Positions 1 through 6,320 of a DNA stretch of 64,000 nt are shown here, piece after piece (the first letter of the stretch is position 1; the number at the start of each line of letters is the position of its first letter). The notes under the pieces are model-generated. The model was not told the origin of the DNA. It was given only the letters and a program-made list of their open reading frames with translations, and made no database searches. Position numbers and translations under genes: made by a program. The stretch is from JALQUL01 sp040382935 (lineage in GTDB: Bacteria; Pseudomonadota; Gammaproteobacteria; Burkholderiales; Burkholderiaceae_C): NCBI GenBank assembly GCA_040382935.1, contig JBEIEP010000010.1, forward strand, positions 1 through 64,000, read 5' to 3'.

Positions 1-85
1 GTTCACTGGGCTTGCGCCCGCTGCGAACCAATTCGACCATCTGGTCACGAAACGCTTGCGCATAGCGAGGGGTTTTATTTGACAT
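1..85 (-). CDS. IS3-family transposase OrfA, N-terminal fragment cut by the window edge
   Basis: Only the first 28 codons are visible. The protein begins MSNKTPRYAQAFRDQMVELV and continues RSGRKPSE, which is the usual opening of IS3-family OrfA, a small helix-turn-helix DNA-binding protein made together with the OrfB integrase by frameshifting. The ATG is preceded by GGAAGAG at a good distance. The gene is cut by the window and not necessarily broken in the genome. Confidence 0.75.
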   Translation of the reverse strand, partial: MSNKTPRYAQAFRDQMVELVRSGRKPSE

Positions 86-137
86 TTGGGACTCTTCCTT
101 TCAGGGAGAAAGTGTCCGCGAAAAAGGGGTAACTTCA
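1..137 (-). mobile_element. End of an IS3-family insertion sequence (rest lies left of the window)
   Basis: The start of a transposase OrfA lies on the minus strand and runs off the left edge. Upstream of it the sequence reads, on the minus strand, TGAAGTTACCCCTTTTTCGC and on to an AGGAAGAG ribosome binding site. The terminal TG and the run of C and T are like the terminal inverted repeat of IS3-family elements, so I place the element boundary at about 137. The other end and any target duplication are outside the window, so the boundary is inferred from one end only. Confidence 0.65.
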
Positions 138-251
138 TGGAGGCCCTCAGGGCCGCCATTGCATGAAATGAATCTTGACTACAACAGTAATACCCCCGAA
201 AGCCATCGGAACCAATAGGAGAAGAGTCACACAGCGTTCACCAAATGCATC

Positions 252-280
252 TTGCATAACCGATTTAATGCCCCTACAAT
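252..280 (+). promoter_or_regulatory. Sigma-70-like promoter for brnTA
   Basis: TTGCAT, a 17-bp spacer, then TACAAT. Transcription would start near 287, only a few bases before the ATG at 291, so the first start codon of the longer open frame (252) lies inside the -35 box and cannot be used. This decides the start of brnT. Confidence 0.5.
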
Positions 281-283
281 AAA

Positions 284-295
284 TGCATTCATGCA
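284..295. promoter_or_regulatory. Short palindrome over the brnT start, candidate operator
   Basis: TGCAT and ATGCA arms flank TC. The palindrome covers the predicted transcription start and the brnT start codon. BrnA antitoxins are ribbon-helix-helix proteins known to repress their own operon, so this is a plausible binding site. Binding is inferred from position alone. Confidence 0.35.
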
Positions 296-569
296 ATTCA
301 CATTTGACCCGCGCAAGGATGCAACCAACTTCATCAAACACGGGCTTTCAATGTCAGACGCACCACTGGTTTTCAATGCGGTCGATAAGCTGACGATTGA
401 GAGCAACAGGGGCGATGAAGCTCGTTTGATGGATATCGCCATGGTGGAAGTTGCTGGCGTGGTGTTGGTGCTGGTTTATGTGTTGCGTGAACCCGACGTG
501 GTGCGGTCCATATCGCTGCGCCGTGCATCCAAACAAGAAAGAACGCTGTATGCCCAAAGTACCCACTAA
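291..569 (+). CDS. brnT: BrnT family type II toxin (ribonuclease)
   Basis: The 92-residue product starts MQFTFDPRKDATNFIKHGLS, with the BrnT signature of a short beta hairpin followed by K-x-N/D-x-x-K-H-G-x-x-F-like spacing, and ends with RSISLRRASKQERTLYAQ, the conserved basic C-terminal helix of the family. BrnT toxins fold like RelE and cut RNA, arresting growth until neutralised by BrnA. The frame is open from 252, but the ATG at 291 matches the family length and lies just downstream of a promoter. The 3' end overlaps brnA by 20 bp, in the usual toxin-first BrnT-BrnA order. Family assignment is by motif recognition; activity is not shown. Confidence 0.85.
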   Translation: MQFTFDPRKDATNFIKHGLSMSDAPLVFNAVDKLTIESNRGDEARLMDIAMVEVAGVVLVLVYVLREPDVVRSISLRRASKQERTLYAQSTH

Positions 570-870
570 GCCCAAAGCGACCGATTGGGAGCGTGTCAAA
601 CGCGAAGCTGTCCAAGACTCTCCCATAGTCCACACCGCCGCCGATGGCCCCTATGACCCCAACGACGCCAACGCCGTGGCCGCGTATTGGCAACAGGCTA
701 GCATCAAGCGGGGCAGGGGCAGGCCTACCACTGCCGTTAAGCGCCCAAACCTGAATATGCGCGTCGACGCCGATGTACTCCAAGCCTTCAAGGCTACCGG
801 GCAAGGTTGGCAAACTCGCATCAATGCAACGCTGCGCGAAGCCGTGGCGCACGGATTGGGTAAGGCGTGA
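550..870 (+). CDS. brnA: BrnA family antitoxin
   Basis: The 106-residue protein begins MPKVPTKPKATDWERVKREA. Its C-terminal part, NLNMRVDADVLQAFKATGQG followed by WQTRINATLREAV, is the ribbon-helix-helix DNA-binding domain typical of BrnA. It binds and masks BrnT, and the complex represses the promoter. The start codon sits inside the 3' end of brnT, giving translational coupling. The open frame extends upstream to 451, but that part is antisense-like Cys/Trp-rich sequence in the shadow of brnT, so I start at the internal ATG. Confidence 0.85.
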   Translation: MPKVPTKPKATDWERVKREAVQDSPIVHTAADGPYDPNDANAVAAYWQQASIKRGRGRPTTAVKRPNLNMRVDADVLQAFKATGQGWQTRINATLREAVAHGLGKA

Positions 871-946
871 GTTTTTTACCCAGCCTAGGCTCTATACGCT
901 AAACCCTTTGAGGTCTAACATGGCTTGCGGGTCTGGGCGGTTGTTT

Positions 947-1366
947 TTACGGGACGGTTCCAAAAACAATGAACTGCTCTGCTATGTCTTCCCAGAATTG
1001 GCGCGTGCCTCTGTAAGCGGGCATCCAGATCGTATGTGCGCCAGGGTCGTCCAGAATATCGATCAGTAAAAACCCCTCTCTTTTTCCGCCATCTGCGTAA
1101 AACAAATAGCGATCACTGGTTCTACGGCCATGTCGTGACTCCCAAGCGTGATCCCATTTTTCTTGGTCAGTGGCAACAAACAAGGGAACGATGTGTACAT
1201 GCCGCAGGTTGTTAGAGCCCGCATTGAATCCATCTTTACCAAAGAGGTAATGTTCATCAGGATCATGATCTTTCCATTCGGAAAAATCGACCATCAGCTG
1301 ATTGGGATCGAGTTCTGCAGCGGATAAATCACGCGCAAGACTCGAAGTCATGCGAACTTTAGCCAT
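947..1366 (-). CDS. YafO-like type II toxin (mRNA interferase family)
   Basis: The 139-residue product resembles E. coli YafO in layout. It has an N-terminal leader with LSAAELDPNQLMVDFSEWK, a central HVHIVPLF strand, a DRYLFYADGG segment and the C-terminal FLLIDILDDPGAH block followed by a helix FWEDIAEQF, matching the YafO pattern of Y/F-hydrophobic strand, LLI-x-IL and a terminal MAE-x-F helix. YafO cleaves mRNA on the ribosome. It is the second gene of a two-gene unit, 9 bp after a small unrecognised gene, and is convergent with brnA. Similarity is judged by eye and is distant, so function is inferred. Confidence 0.6.
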   Translation of the reverse strand: MAKVRMTSSLARDLSAAELDPNQLMVDFSEWKDHDPDEHYLFGKDGFNAGSNNLRHVHIVPLFVATDQEKWDHAWESRHGRRTSDRYLFYADGGKREGFLLIDILDDPGAHTIWMPAYRGTRQFWEDIAEQFIVFGTVP

Positions 1367-1375
1367 GAGCCAAGT

Positions 1376-1579
1376 TCAGGCGCGGGCTGCAGTTTTTTCG
1401 CTCGACAGCACAGGTTTAGATTTTGTCTCCAAAGAAAACGCAGAGGTTTTCCCTAGACCGCCATAAAAAGCGGTTTGTGCCGCCGTTAGTTCTGGAACGA
1501 CACGTTTTGCCGACGCACCCAACGCTCCAATCGATTTGGTTTGCGGCGGGGTGAAAGTCTGTTTGCGTAAGGTCAACAT
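1376..1579 (-). CDS. Small protein, probable antitoxin partner of the YafO-like toxin
   Basis: This is a 67-residue protein beginning MLTLRKQTFTPPQTKSIGAL. I do not recognise a family: it has no Phd/YefM fold signature as in YafN and no ribbon-helix-helix motif. It is rich in Ala, Ser, Thr and Lys and probably partly disordered, as many antitoxin tails are. It is first in the operon, 9 bp before the toxin gene, which is the usual antitoxin position. A strong promoter places the transcript start almost on the ATG. The antitoxin role rests on position and size only. Confidence 0.5.
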   Translation of the reverse strand: MLTLRKQTFTPPQTKSIGALGASAKRVVPELTAAQTAFYGGLGKTSAFSLETKSKPVLSSEKTAARA

Positions 1580-1586
1580 GTCAAAA

Positions 1587-1615
1587 ATTATATGCTTATC
1601 AACTCACTCATGCAA
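1587..1615 (-). promoter_or_regulatory. Strong sigma-70-like promoter giving a leaderless antitoxin mRNA
   Basis: On the minus strand TTGCAT, a 17-bp spacer and a consensus TATAAT are followed by only seven bases before the ATG of the small gene. Transcription would begin at or within a base or two of the start codon, and no Shine-Dalgarno sequence can fit. The message is therefore predicted to be leaderless or nearly so. Confidence 0.6.
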
Positions 1616-1663
1616 TTTACTTGCCGGTGTTGAGGTATCCGAACCTCGGTTCCTCTAAAAGCA

Positions 1664-1693
1664 AAAAGCCCAACCGTTAGGGGATGGGCTTTT
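1664..1693 (-). terminator. Rho-independent terminator of the tRNA-His transcript
   Basis: AAAAGCCCA and TGGGCTTTT form a 9-bp stem with a 12-base loop about 12 bp after the tRNA CCA end. On the minus strand the stem is followed by TTTTTGCTTTT. This is a standard intrinsic terminator. Confidence 0.75.
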
Positions 1694-1705
1694 ACTTGAT
1701 TTTGG

Positions 1706-1782
1706 TGGGGTGGCTGATGGGGCTCGAACCCACGACAACAGGAATCACAATCCTGGACTCTACCAACTGAGCTACAGCCACC
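1706..1782 (-). tRNA. tRNA-His (anticodon GTG)
   Basis: The 77-nt cloverleaf starts with the extra G(-1) typical of tRNA-His, paired with C73. The 7-bp acceptor stem is GTGGCTG/CAGCCAC, and the anticodon loop reads ATTGTGAT, giving anticodon GTG. The T loop is GGTTCGAGCC and the CCA end is encoded. Its 3' end faces the toxin-antitoxin/IS region, which makes it a possible integration target. Confidence 0.95.
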
Positions 1783-1869
1783 GTAGTCCTTGGATTATAA
1801 CCACAGGTAAGCGGCTACTGGGCCAAGCCGGATGCCCATGCAAAGGCAATCCCTTTAGGGGCGCAGTCC

Positions 1870-2844
1870 CTAGTTCACCATTACCAATTTACCTACCACG
1901 TCGCGCTGCCCCATACGCTGGAAGGCTTGTTTGAGTTCGGACATAGGCAGGGTGGCGTCAATATGGGGTTTTACCTTTCCTTGCAGGTACCAGGCGATCA
2001 GCTCGCCCATCATGGCGGCATTTTCTTTGGGCTGGCGCTTGGCAAACTCACCCCAGAATACGCCCACCAATGACGCGCCTTTGAGCAGCACCAGGTTCCA
2101 GGGCAGGGCGGGGATGGGGCCTGCAGCAAAGCCCACAACCAAATAGCGGCCACGCCATGCAATGGAACGCAAGGCCGCTTCGGCGATGTCGCCTCCTACC
2201 GGGTCATAGACCACGTTGGGGCCCTGGCCTTGGGTGATCTCCTTCAGGCGGTCTCTCAGATTTTCTGTGGTGTAGTTGATCACGTGATCGGCGCCGAGCG
2301 CGGTGCAGGCTGCGCATTTTGAATCTGTCGACGCGGCAGCTATAACGGTGGCCCCCACTGCTTTGGCAATTTGAATAGCGGCGGTTCCTACGCCACCGGC
2401 AGCGCCTAGTACCAGCACCGTCTCGCCGCTTTTAAGGGCTGCGCGGTCGATGAGGCCGTGATGGGACGTTGCATAGGTCATGATAAAGGCCGCAGCATCA
2501 ACCGCAGGGAAGTTGGGCGGCAAGGGAACGCATAGCGCTGCAGGGGCAAGCACATGGGTGCCAAAGCCGCCGGTTCCGCTCAGGCAGGCCACGGATTGCC
2601 CCACCACCAAGTGCTTAACATTGGCCCCTACAGCCTCCACCACACCCGCGTACTCGGCGCCCGGCACAAAGGGCAATGGGGGTTTCATTTGGTATTTGTT
2701 TTGTACGATCAAAAGGTCAGGAAAATTTAAACTGGCCGCTTTGACTGCAATAAGCACTTCGTTAGGGCCGGGCACCGGCGTATCCAAGGTTTTCCATTGC
2801 AGGGCGTCAACGCCGATGGGGTTTTCACATAGCCAAGCTTGCAT
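1870..2844 (-). CDS. NADPH:quinone oxidoreductase-like medium-chain dehydrogenase/reductase
   Basis: The 324-residue protein has the two-domain MDR fold: an N-terminal GroES-like domain (PGPNEVLIAVKAASLNFPDL, residues 26-45) and a Rossmann domain with the GAAGGVGTAA nucleotide loop at residues 147-156. The zinc-ligand cysteines of alcohol dehydrogenases are missing, as expected for the zinc-free quinone oxidoreductase branch, which reduces quinones or enoyl substrates with NADPH. The ATG is preceded by CCGGAGAAA. It is a single gene, divergent from pcm. The exact substrate cannot be read from sequence. Confidence 0.85.
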   Translation of the reverse strand: MQAWLCENPIGVDALQWKTLDTPVPGPNEVLIAVKAASLNFPDLLIVQNKYQMKPPLPFVPGAEYAGVVEAVGANVKHLVVGQSVACLSGTGGFGTHVLAPAALCVPLPPNFPAVDAAAFIMTYATSHHGLIDRAALKSGETVLVLGAAGGVGTAAIQIAKAVGATVIAAASTDSKCAACTALGADHVINYTTENLRDRLKEITQGQGPNVVYDPVGGDIAEAALRSIAWRGRYLVVGFAAGPIPALPWNLVLLKGASLVGVFWGEFAKRQPKENAAMMGELIAWYLQGKVKPHIDATLPMSELKQAFQRMGQRDVVGKLVMVN

Positions 2845-2964
2845 TTGTTTCTCCGGTGGTTAGATGGCTGAATGATAGCGGCCCGCACGAAGCGCATTAC
2901 CTCCCTACAATAGTGCCCACACCAGCAACATGACCAGCGCTTCTTCTCACCCCAACCTAACCGT

Positions 2965-3774
2965 ATGAAGGAACGTCCTAGCTTTCCGGCCACTGGCGCG
3001 ATTGCGCCACGGGCTCAAACCGTCCGCGCCAAATCTGGCGTAAAAAGCACGACCACCTCGCCTTTGGTGCAAAAGCCTGGGCCACAACAGGGCTACTCGC
3101 CTATTCAGGCGGCCGGTGAGTGGGCCGTGGCGCATCAGCGCCGATTGATGGACCGCCTGCAGGCCGATCCACACGTAGACCCGCGCGTGGTGCAGGCCAT
3201 GGGGCGCATTCCCAGGCACCAATTTGTCGATTCGGCGCTGGCCGCTCAGGCCTATGAGGACACCAGTTTGCCCATCGGTTTGGGTCAAACGATCTCCAAG
3301 CCCAGCATCGTGGCGCGTATGCTCAGTTTGATGCTGACCAAGGGACCACAACCTTTGGGTCGCGTCCTTGAAATTGGCAGTGGTTGCGGCTACCAGGCCA
3401 CCGTTATGAGCCAACTGGCCAAAGAGGTGTACTCCATCGAGCGCCTCAAGCAGCTGCACGAGAAGGCAAGGTCCAATGTGCGAACCCTGCTTGTGCGCAA
3501 TCTGCATTTGATTTTGGGTGATGGCATGCTGGGGTTTCCAAGCGGGGCGCCCTACGACGTGATTGTTTCGGCGGCGGGGGGCGATTTGATTCCAGACGCG
3601 TGGTTGGCCCAGTTGGCGGTAGGCGGCTGCATTATTGCCCCCACAGTGGTCAACGATGGCTCGGGGCGTGCGCCCAGTCAGGCCTTGGTGGTACTTGAAA
3701 AATCTTTGAGCGGTGTTAAAAAATCAGTTTTCGAACCGGTTCAATTTGTACCCCTAAAATCTGGGGTGGCTTAG
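2965..3774 (+). CDS. pcm: Protein-L-isoaspartate O-methyltransferase
   Basis: The enzyme repairs isoaspartyl residues in aged proteins using S-adenosylmethionine. The PIGLGQTIS substrate motif is at residues 103-111 and the SAM-binding LEIGSGCGYQA at 135-145, followed by VYSIERLKQL, the acidic ribose-binding region, and YDVIVSAAGGD. At 269 residues it is about 55 longer than the usual enzyme. The extra N-terminus (KERPSFPATGAIAPRAQTV and onward) is basic and low-complexity. It is followed by nlpD in the arrangement common in proteobacteria. Confidence 0.93.
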   Translation: MKERPSFPATGAIAPRAQTVRAKSGVKSTTTSPLVQKPGPQQGYSPIQAAGEWAVAHQRRLMDRLQADPHVDPRVVQAMGRIPRHQFVDSALAAQAYEDTSLPIGLGQTISKPSIVARMLSLMLTKGPQPLGRVLEIGSGCGYQATVMSQLAKEVYSIERLKQLHEKARSNVRTLLVRNLHLILGDGMLGFPSGAPYDVIVSAAGGDLIPDAWLAQLAVGGCIIAPTVVNDGSGRAPSQALVVLEKSLSGVKKSVFEPVQFVPLKSGVA

Positions 3775-3839
3775 GGATGGGTCGCATCACTGTTTGCGCA
3801 TGGTGATGCCTAGGTAATGGCGCGACAAAGGTTTTGATA

Positions 3840-4766
3840 ATGACGTTGAATTCAGACGTAATGGCGACAAAGTGGACAACCCGACTACTTGTGGCGGTAA
3901 TGGGCGTCGCACTGGTCGCATGTGCCTCGCGCGGGGGTAGAGCGCCGATAGAAGATAGGCCGGTCACAGGTGTGCCAGGAGCGGTAGCCAAGCCTGTTAG
4001 CCCTAGCCCATCCAAACCGGCAGTAAAGGTCGAGTCGGCATCTCGCCCGTCGCATTACACGGTTAAACCCGGCGATACTTTGTCCTTGATCGCGCGGGAA
4101 TGGGGTGTTGCCTGGCAAGAGCTTGCCCGCTGGAACGGCCTAGAAAATCCCAACCAAATTGAAGTGGGGCAGAGTCTGCGTCTGACAGCACCCGCTCCAG
4201 GAATGGTGGTTCAAGAAGGGGGCCCGGTTAATCCGCCAACGGCCCAACCCGCCAGCTCAAGCGGTTCGCGGCCAGTGGCCTCTGTGGTGACCGGCGGCGC
4301 AGAAGCACCAGCAAGCAACAAAGCGGCTCCTGCGGCGACACCTAATCCTCCGGCAACGGCCGCCAGTGCCGCAACCGCGCCGGCCGCTGCTGTAGACGAT
4401 GGCATTGGACTCATTTGGCCTGCCAATGGCGCCGTGATTTCAAACTTTGACGCGCAAAAAAATAAAGGGATCTCCATTGCAGGCAACGCGGGTGACCCTG
4501 TGTTGGCAGCTGCCGATGGGGTCGTGGTGTACGCGGGTGCAGGCCTTAGGGGCTACGGCAATTTGGTGATCGTTAAACATAACGCAGTGTTCTTGACGGC
4601 CTACGCCCACAACCAAACCCTGTTGGTGAAAGACGATCAACAAGTGCGCAAAGGACAAAAAATTGCCGAGATGGGTAGTTCGGAGTCCGACCGTGTGAAA
4701 CTGCACTTTGAACTGCGCCGCAACAGCACACCTGTTGACCCCGCCAAATACTTGCCGCCACGGTAA
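3840..4766 (+). CDS. nlpD: NlpD-like murein hydrolase activator lipoprotein
   Basis: The signal peptide ends in the lipobox LVAC, so the mature protein is an outer-membrane lipoprotein. A LysM domain (HYTVKPGDTLSLIAREWG, about residues 70-115) binds peptidoglycan. A Pro/Ala/Ser-rich linker follows, then an M23 peptidase-like domain over the last 120 residues. In that domain the first zinc-binding His and Asp of active LytM proteins are replaced (NKGISIAGN), while LHFELR is kept. This degenerate pattern fits a non-catalytic amidase activator. I start at the ATG at 3840, with AAAGG upstream; the ATG at 3861 is a possible shorter start. The rpoS gene that often follows is absent. Confidence 0.9.
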   Translation: MTLNSDVMATKWTTRLLVAVMGVALVACASRGGRAPIEDRPVTGVPGAVAKPVSPSPSKPAVKVESASRPSHYTVKPGDTLSLIAREWGVAWQELARWNGLENPNQIEVGQSLRLTAPAPGMVVQEGGPVNPPTAQPASSSGSRPVASVVTGGAEAPASNKAAPAATPNPPATAASAATAPAAAVDDGIGLIWPANGAVISNFDAQKNKGISIAGNAGDPVLAAADGVVVYAGAGLRGYGNLVIVKHNAVFLTAYAHNQTLLVKDDQQVRKGQKIAEMGSSESDRVKLHFELRRNSTPVDPAKYLPPR

Positions 4767-4788
4767 CCGGGAATGGCGTTACGTTTGT

Positions 4789-5364
4789 TTAAACCGCAAC
4801 ACCTGCAGGAATACGTAATAGTTTTTGTACCAGATCGGCCGGGCTGGAGGCGCTAAATTTATGCATCAAACTGGCCCGGTACACCTCCACCGTTCGCGGG
4901 CTCAAGAGCATTTGCCTGGCGATCTCTTTGGTTTTAAGCCCCCCCAACAATAAGGCCGCCACTTCGCGCTCGCGTGGGGTTAGATCGACGCTGGTAAATT
5001 TGCGTGGAGTGAGCTCGTCAAACGTCCATATACCGGCCTGATGGGGTTGGTCGCGGTTGAGTGCGCGCCCTGTCACATGGCACCAGAATACCTCGCCTGT
5101 AAAACGGCGCATAACACGGTCATCTCTGTAGTGGCCGTGCGCGTTAAGGATGGGCGCGATACGCTCGCCGGTTCGTTCAAACTCTTGTTGGCTGGGGTAA
5201 AGCGATTTGAGCGATTGCCCTTGCAACTGCGCTTTATCGGCTTGGAACATTTCACACAGGCGCAGGTTGCAATCGGCAATCATGCGATTGGACGACAGCA
5301 CCATGCCGACTGGGGCCAACTCAAACGCCGTTTGGTAGTCAATGACCCAGGTGTCTTGTGTCAT
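4789..5364 (-). CDS. PAS-LuxR family transcriptional regulator
   Basis: The 191-residue protein has an N-terminal PAS domain (residues about 10-120, FELAPVGMVLSSNRMIADCN) and a C-terminal LuxR/FixJ helix-turn-helix (residues about 125-190, LTPREREVAALLLGGLKTKE and LSPRTVEVYRASL). It lacks a receiver domain, so it probably senses a small ligand, redox state or a cofactor through PAS. Its ATG overlaps the stop of the CusF-like gene (ATGA), so it appears to be the last gene of the copper cluster and may regulate it. The signal is unknown. Confidence 0.8.
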   Translation of the reverse strand: MTQDTWVIDYQTAFELAPVGMVLSSNRMIADCNLRLCEMFQADKAQLQGQSLKSLYPSQQEFERTGERIAPILNAHGHYRDDRVMRRFTGEVFWCHVTGRALNRDQPHQAGIWTFDELTPRKFTSVDLTPREREVAALLLGGLKTKEIARQMLLSPRTVEVYRASLMHKFSASSPADLVQKLLRIPAGVAV

Positions 5365-5702
5365 GGCAACTGTAGGCGTGTCACCACATAGGCAGAGCCG
5401 ATTTTTTCAGCAACAAACTTTACTTTGTCACCGGCTTTAGCGGTTTCTAGCATGGCAGGGTCGGCCACTTGAAACACCATGGTCATAGGCGGCATCTCAA
5501 GATTTTTGATCTCGCCGTGCCGGATCGTGATTTTTTTGGCGTCTTTATCGACCTTGCGAATTTCTCCCTCGGACAGGGCCTGCGCAGGGGCAACAGCCGC
5601 GGAGGCGGTGGCCGATGGCGCCGTCGTTTGTGCAATTGCATGGGGGCCATTGCCAAAGGTGAAGGCTAGAGCGGCGGGTAAAAGGAGGGCGAAACGATTC
5701 AT
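5361..5702 (-). CDS. CusF-like periplasmic copper-binding protein
   Basis: The 113-residue protein has a signal peptide cut after HAIAQ, an Ala-rich linker and one CusF-type OB-fold domain. The core GEIRKVDKDAKKITIRHGEI plus LEMPPMTMVFQV carries the conserved His and the Met-x-Met pair that bind Cu(I)/Ag(I). The usual Trp before the Met motif is replaced by Met. In CusCBAF systems this protein hands copper to the RND pump; here no pump genes lie next to it. It is translationally coupled to the PAS-LuxR gene. Confidence 0.88.
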   Translation of the reverse strand: MNRFALLLPAALAFTFGNGPHAIAQTTAPSATASAAVAPAQALSEGEIRKVDKDAKKITIRHGEIKNLEMPPMTMVFQVADPAMLETAKAGDKVKFVAEKIGSAYVVTRLQLP

Positions 5703-5737
5703 AGTCTGTTGATGAGGGTGGAGGGTAACAATGGTAA

Positions 5738-6214
5738 CTACTTGGTTTTAACTTGGATTTGACCTTTCATCCCCGCATCGTAATGACCGGGGTGAAGGCA
5801 AGCAAAACTGACTTTGCCACTCTTTGTAAACTGCCAGACGATGGTGCCAGTTTGACCCGGCGCGACGCTGGCCATGTTTTCGTCTGCATGTTCCATATGG
5901 GGGTGCTTTTTCATGACTTCGTAGTGGGCTTTAAGTTCTTTGTCGGTGCCCAACACCATTTCATGCGGGAGTTTGCCTTCGTTTTTGACCACGAATTTGA
6001 TGGTCTCACCCCGTTGTACTTCTATCTGTGAGGGCGAAAAACGCATGTTGTCGTTCATGCTGACGTGAATGGTTCGGCTTACTTTTTTGGCATCACCCGG
6101 CTGTCCAATCGCGCTTTTGTGAGCGTGGCCATCTGCCTGATGGGAAGCACTGGCTAAAACGTTGCTAGCAGCGAGCAGCGTGATGCAACTAAGAATCAAT
6201 GAACGAATCAACAT
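5738..6214 (-). CDS. Periplasmic cupredoxin (plastocyanin-like copper protein)
   Basis: The 158-residue protein has a cleavable signal peptide (ending near VLASA) and a single cupredoxin domain. The type 1 copper ligands are visible: the first His in LPHEMVLG, then Cys, His and Met in FACLHPGHYDAGMKG. A Met/His-rich insert (KKHPHMEHADENM) could bind extra copper. Such cupredoxins accompany multicopper oxidases in periplasmic copper resistance clusters, where they bind or shuttle copper. It lies about 100 bp downstream of the oxidase gene. Confidence 0.88.
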   Translation of the reverse strand: MLIRSLILSCITLLAASNVLASASHQADGHAHKSAIGQPGDAKKVSRTIHVSMNDNMRFSPSQIEVQRGETIKFVVKNEGKLPHEMVLGTDKELKAHYEVMKKHPHMEHADENMASVAPGQTGTIVWQFTKSGKVSFACLHPGHYDAGMKGQIQVKTK

Positions 6215-6320
6215 GACGAAATTCCTTAAAAATAGTTATGAAACAGAGTAAACGAATTGAAAATGCAAGCGACTTGAAAACACGAAAGGGGCTGAAGGGG
6301 TAGTTGCGGCCTATCCTTGA

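Noticed and set aside
451..549. N-terminal extension of BrnA with Cys/Trp-rich sequence
   Set aside because: It lies wholly inside brnT in another frame; the ATG at 550 gives the standard BrnA start.
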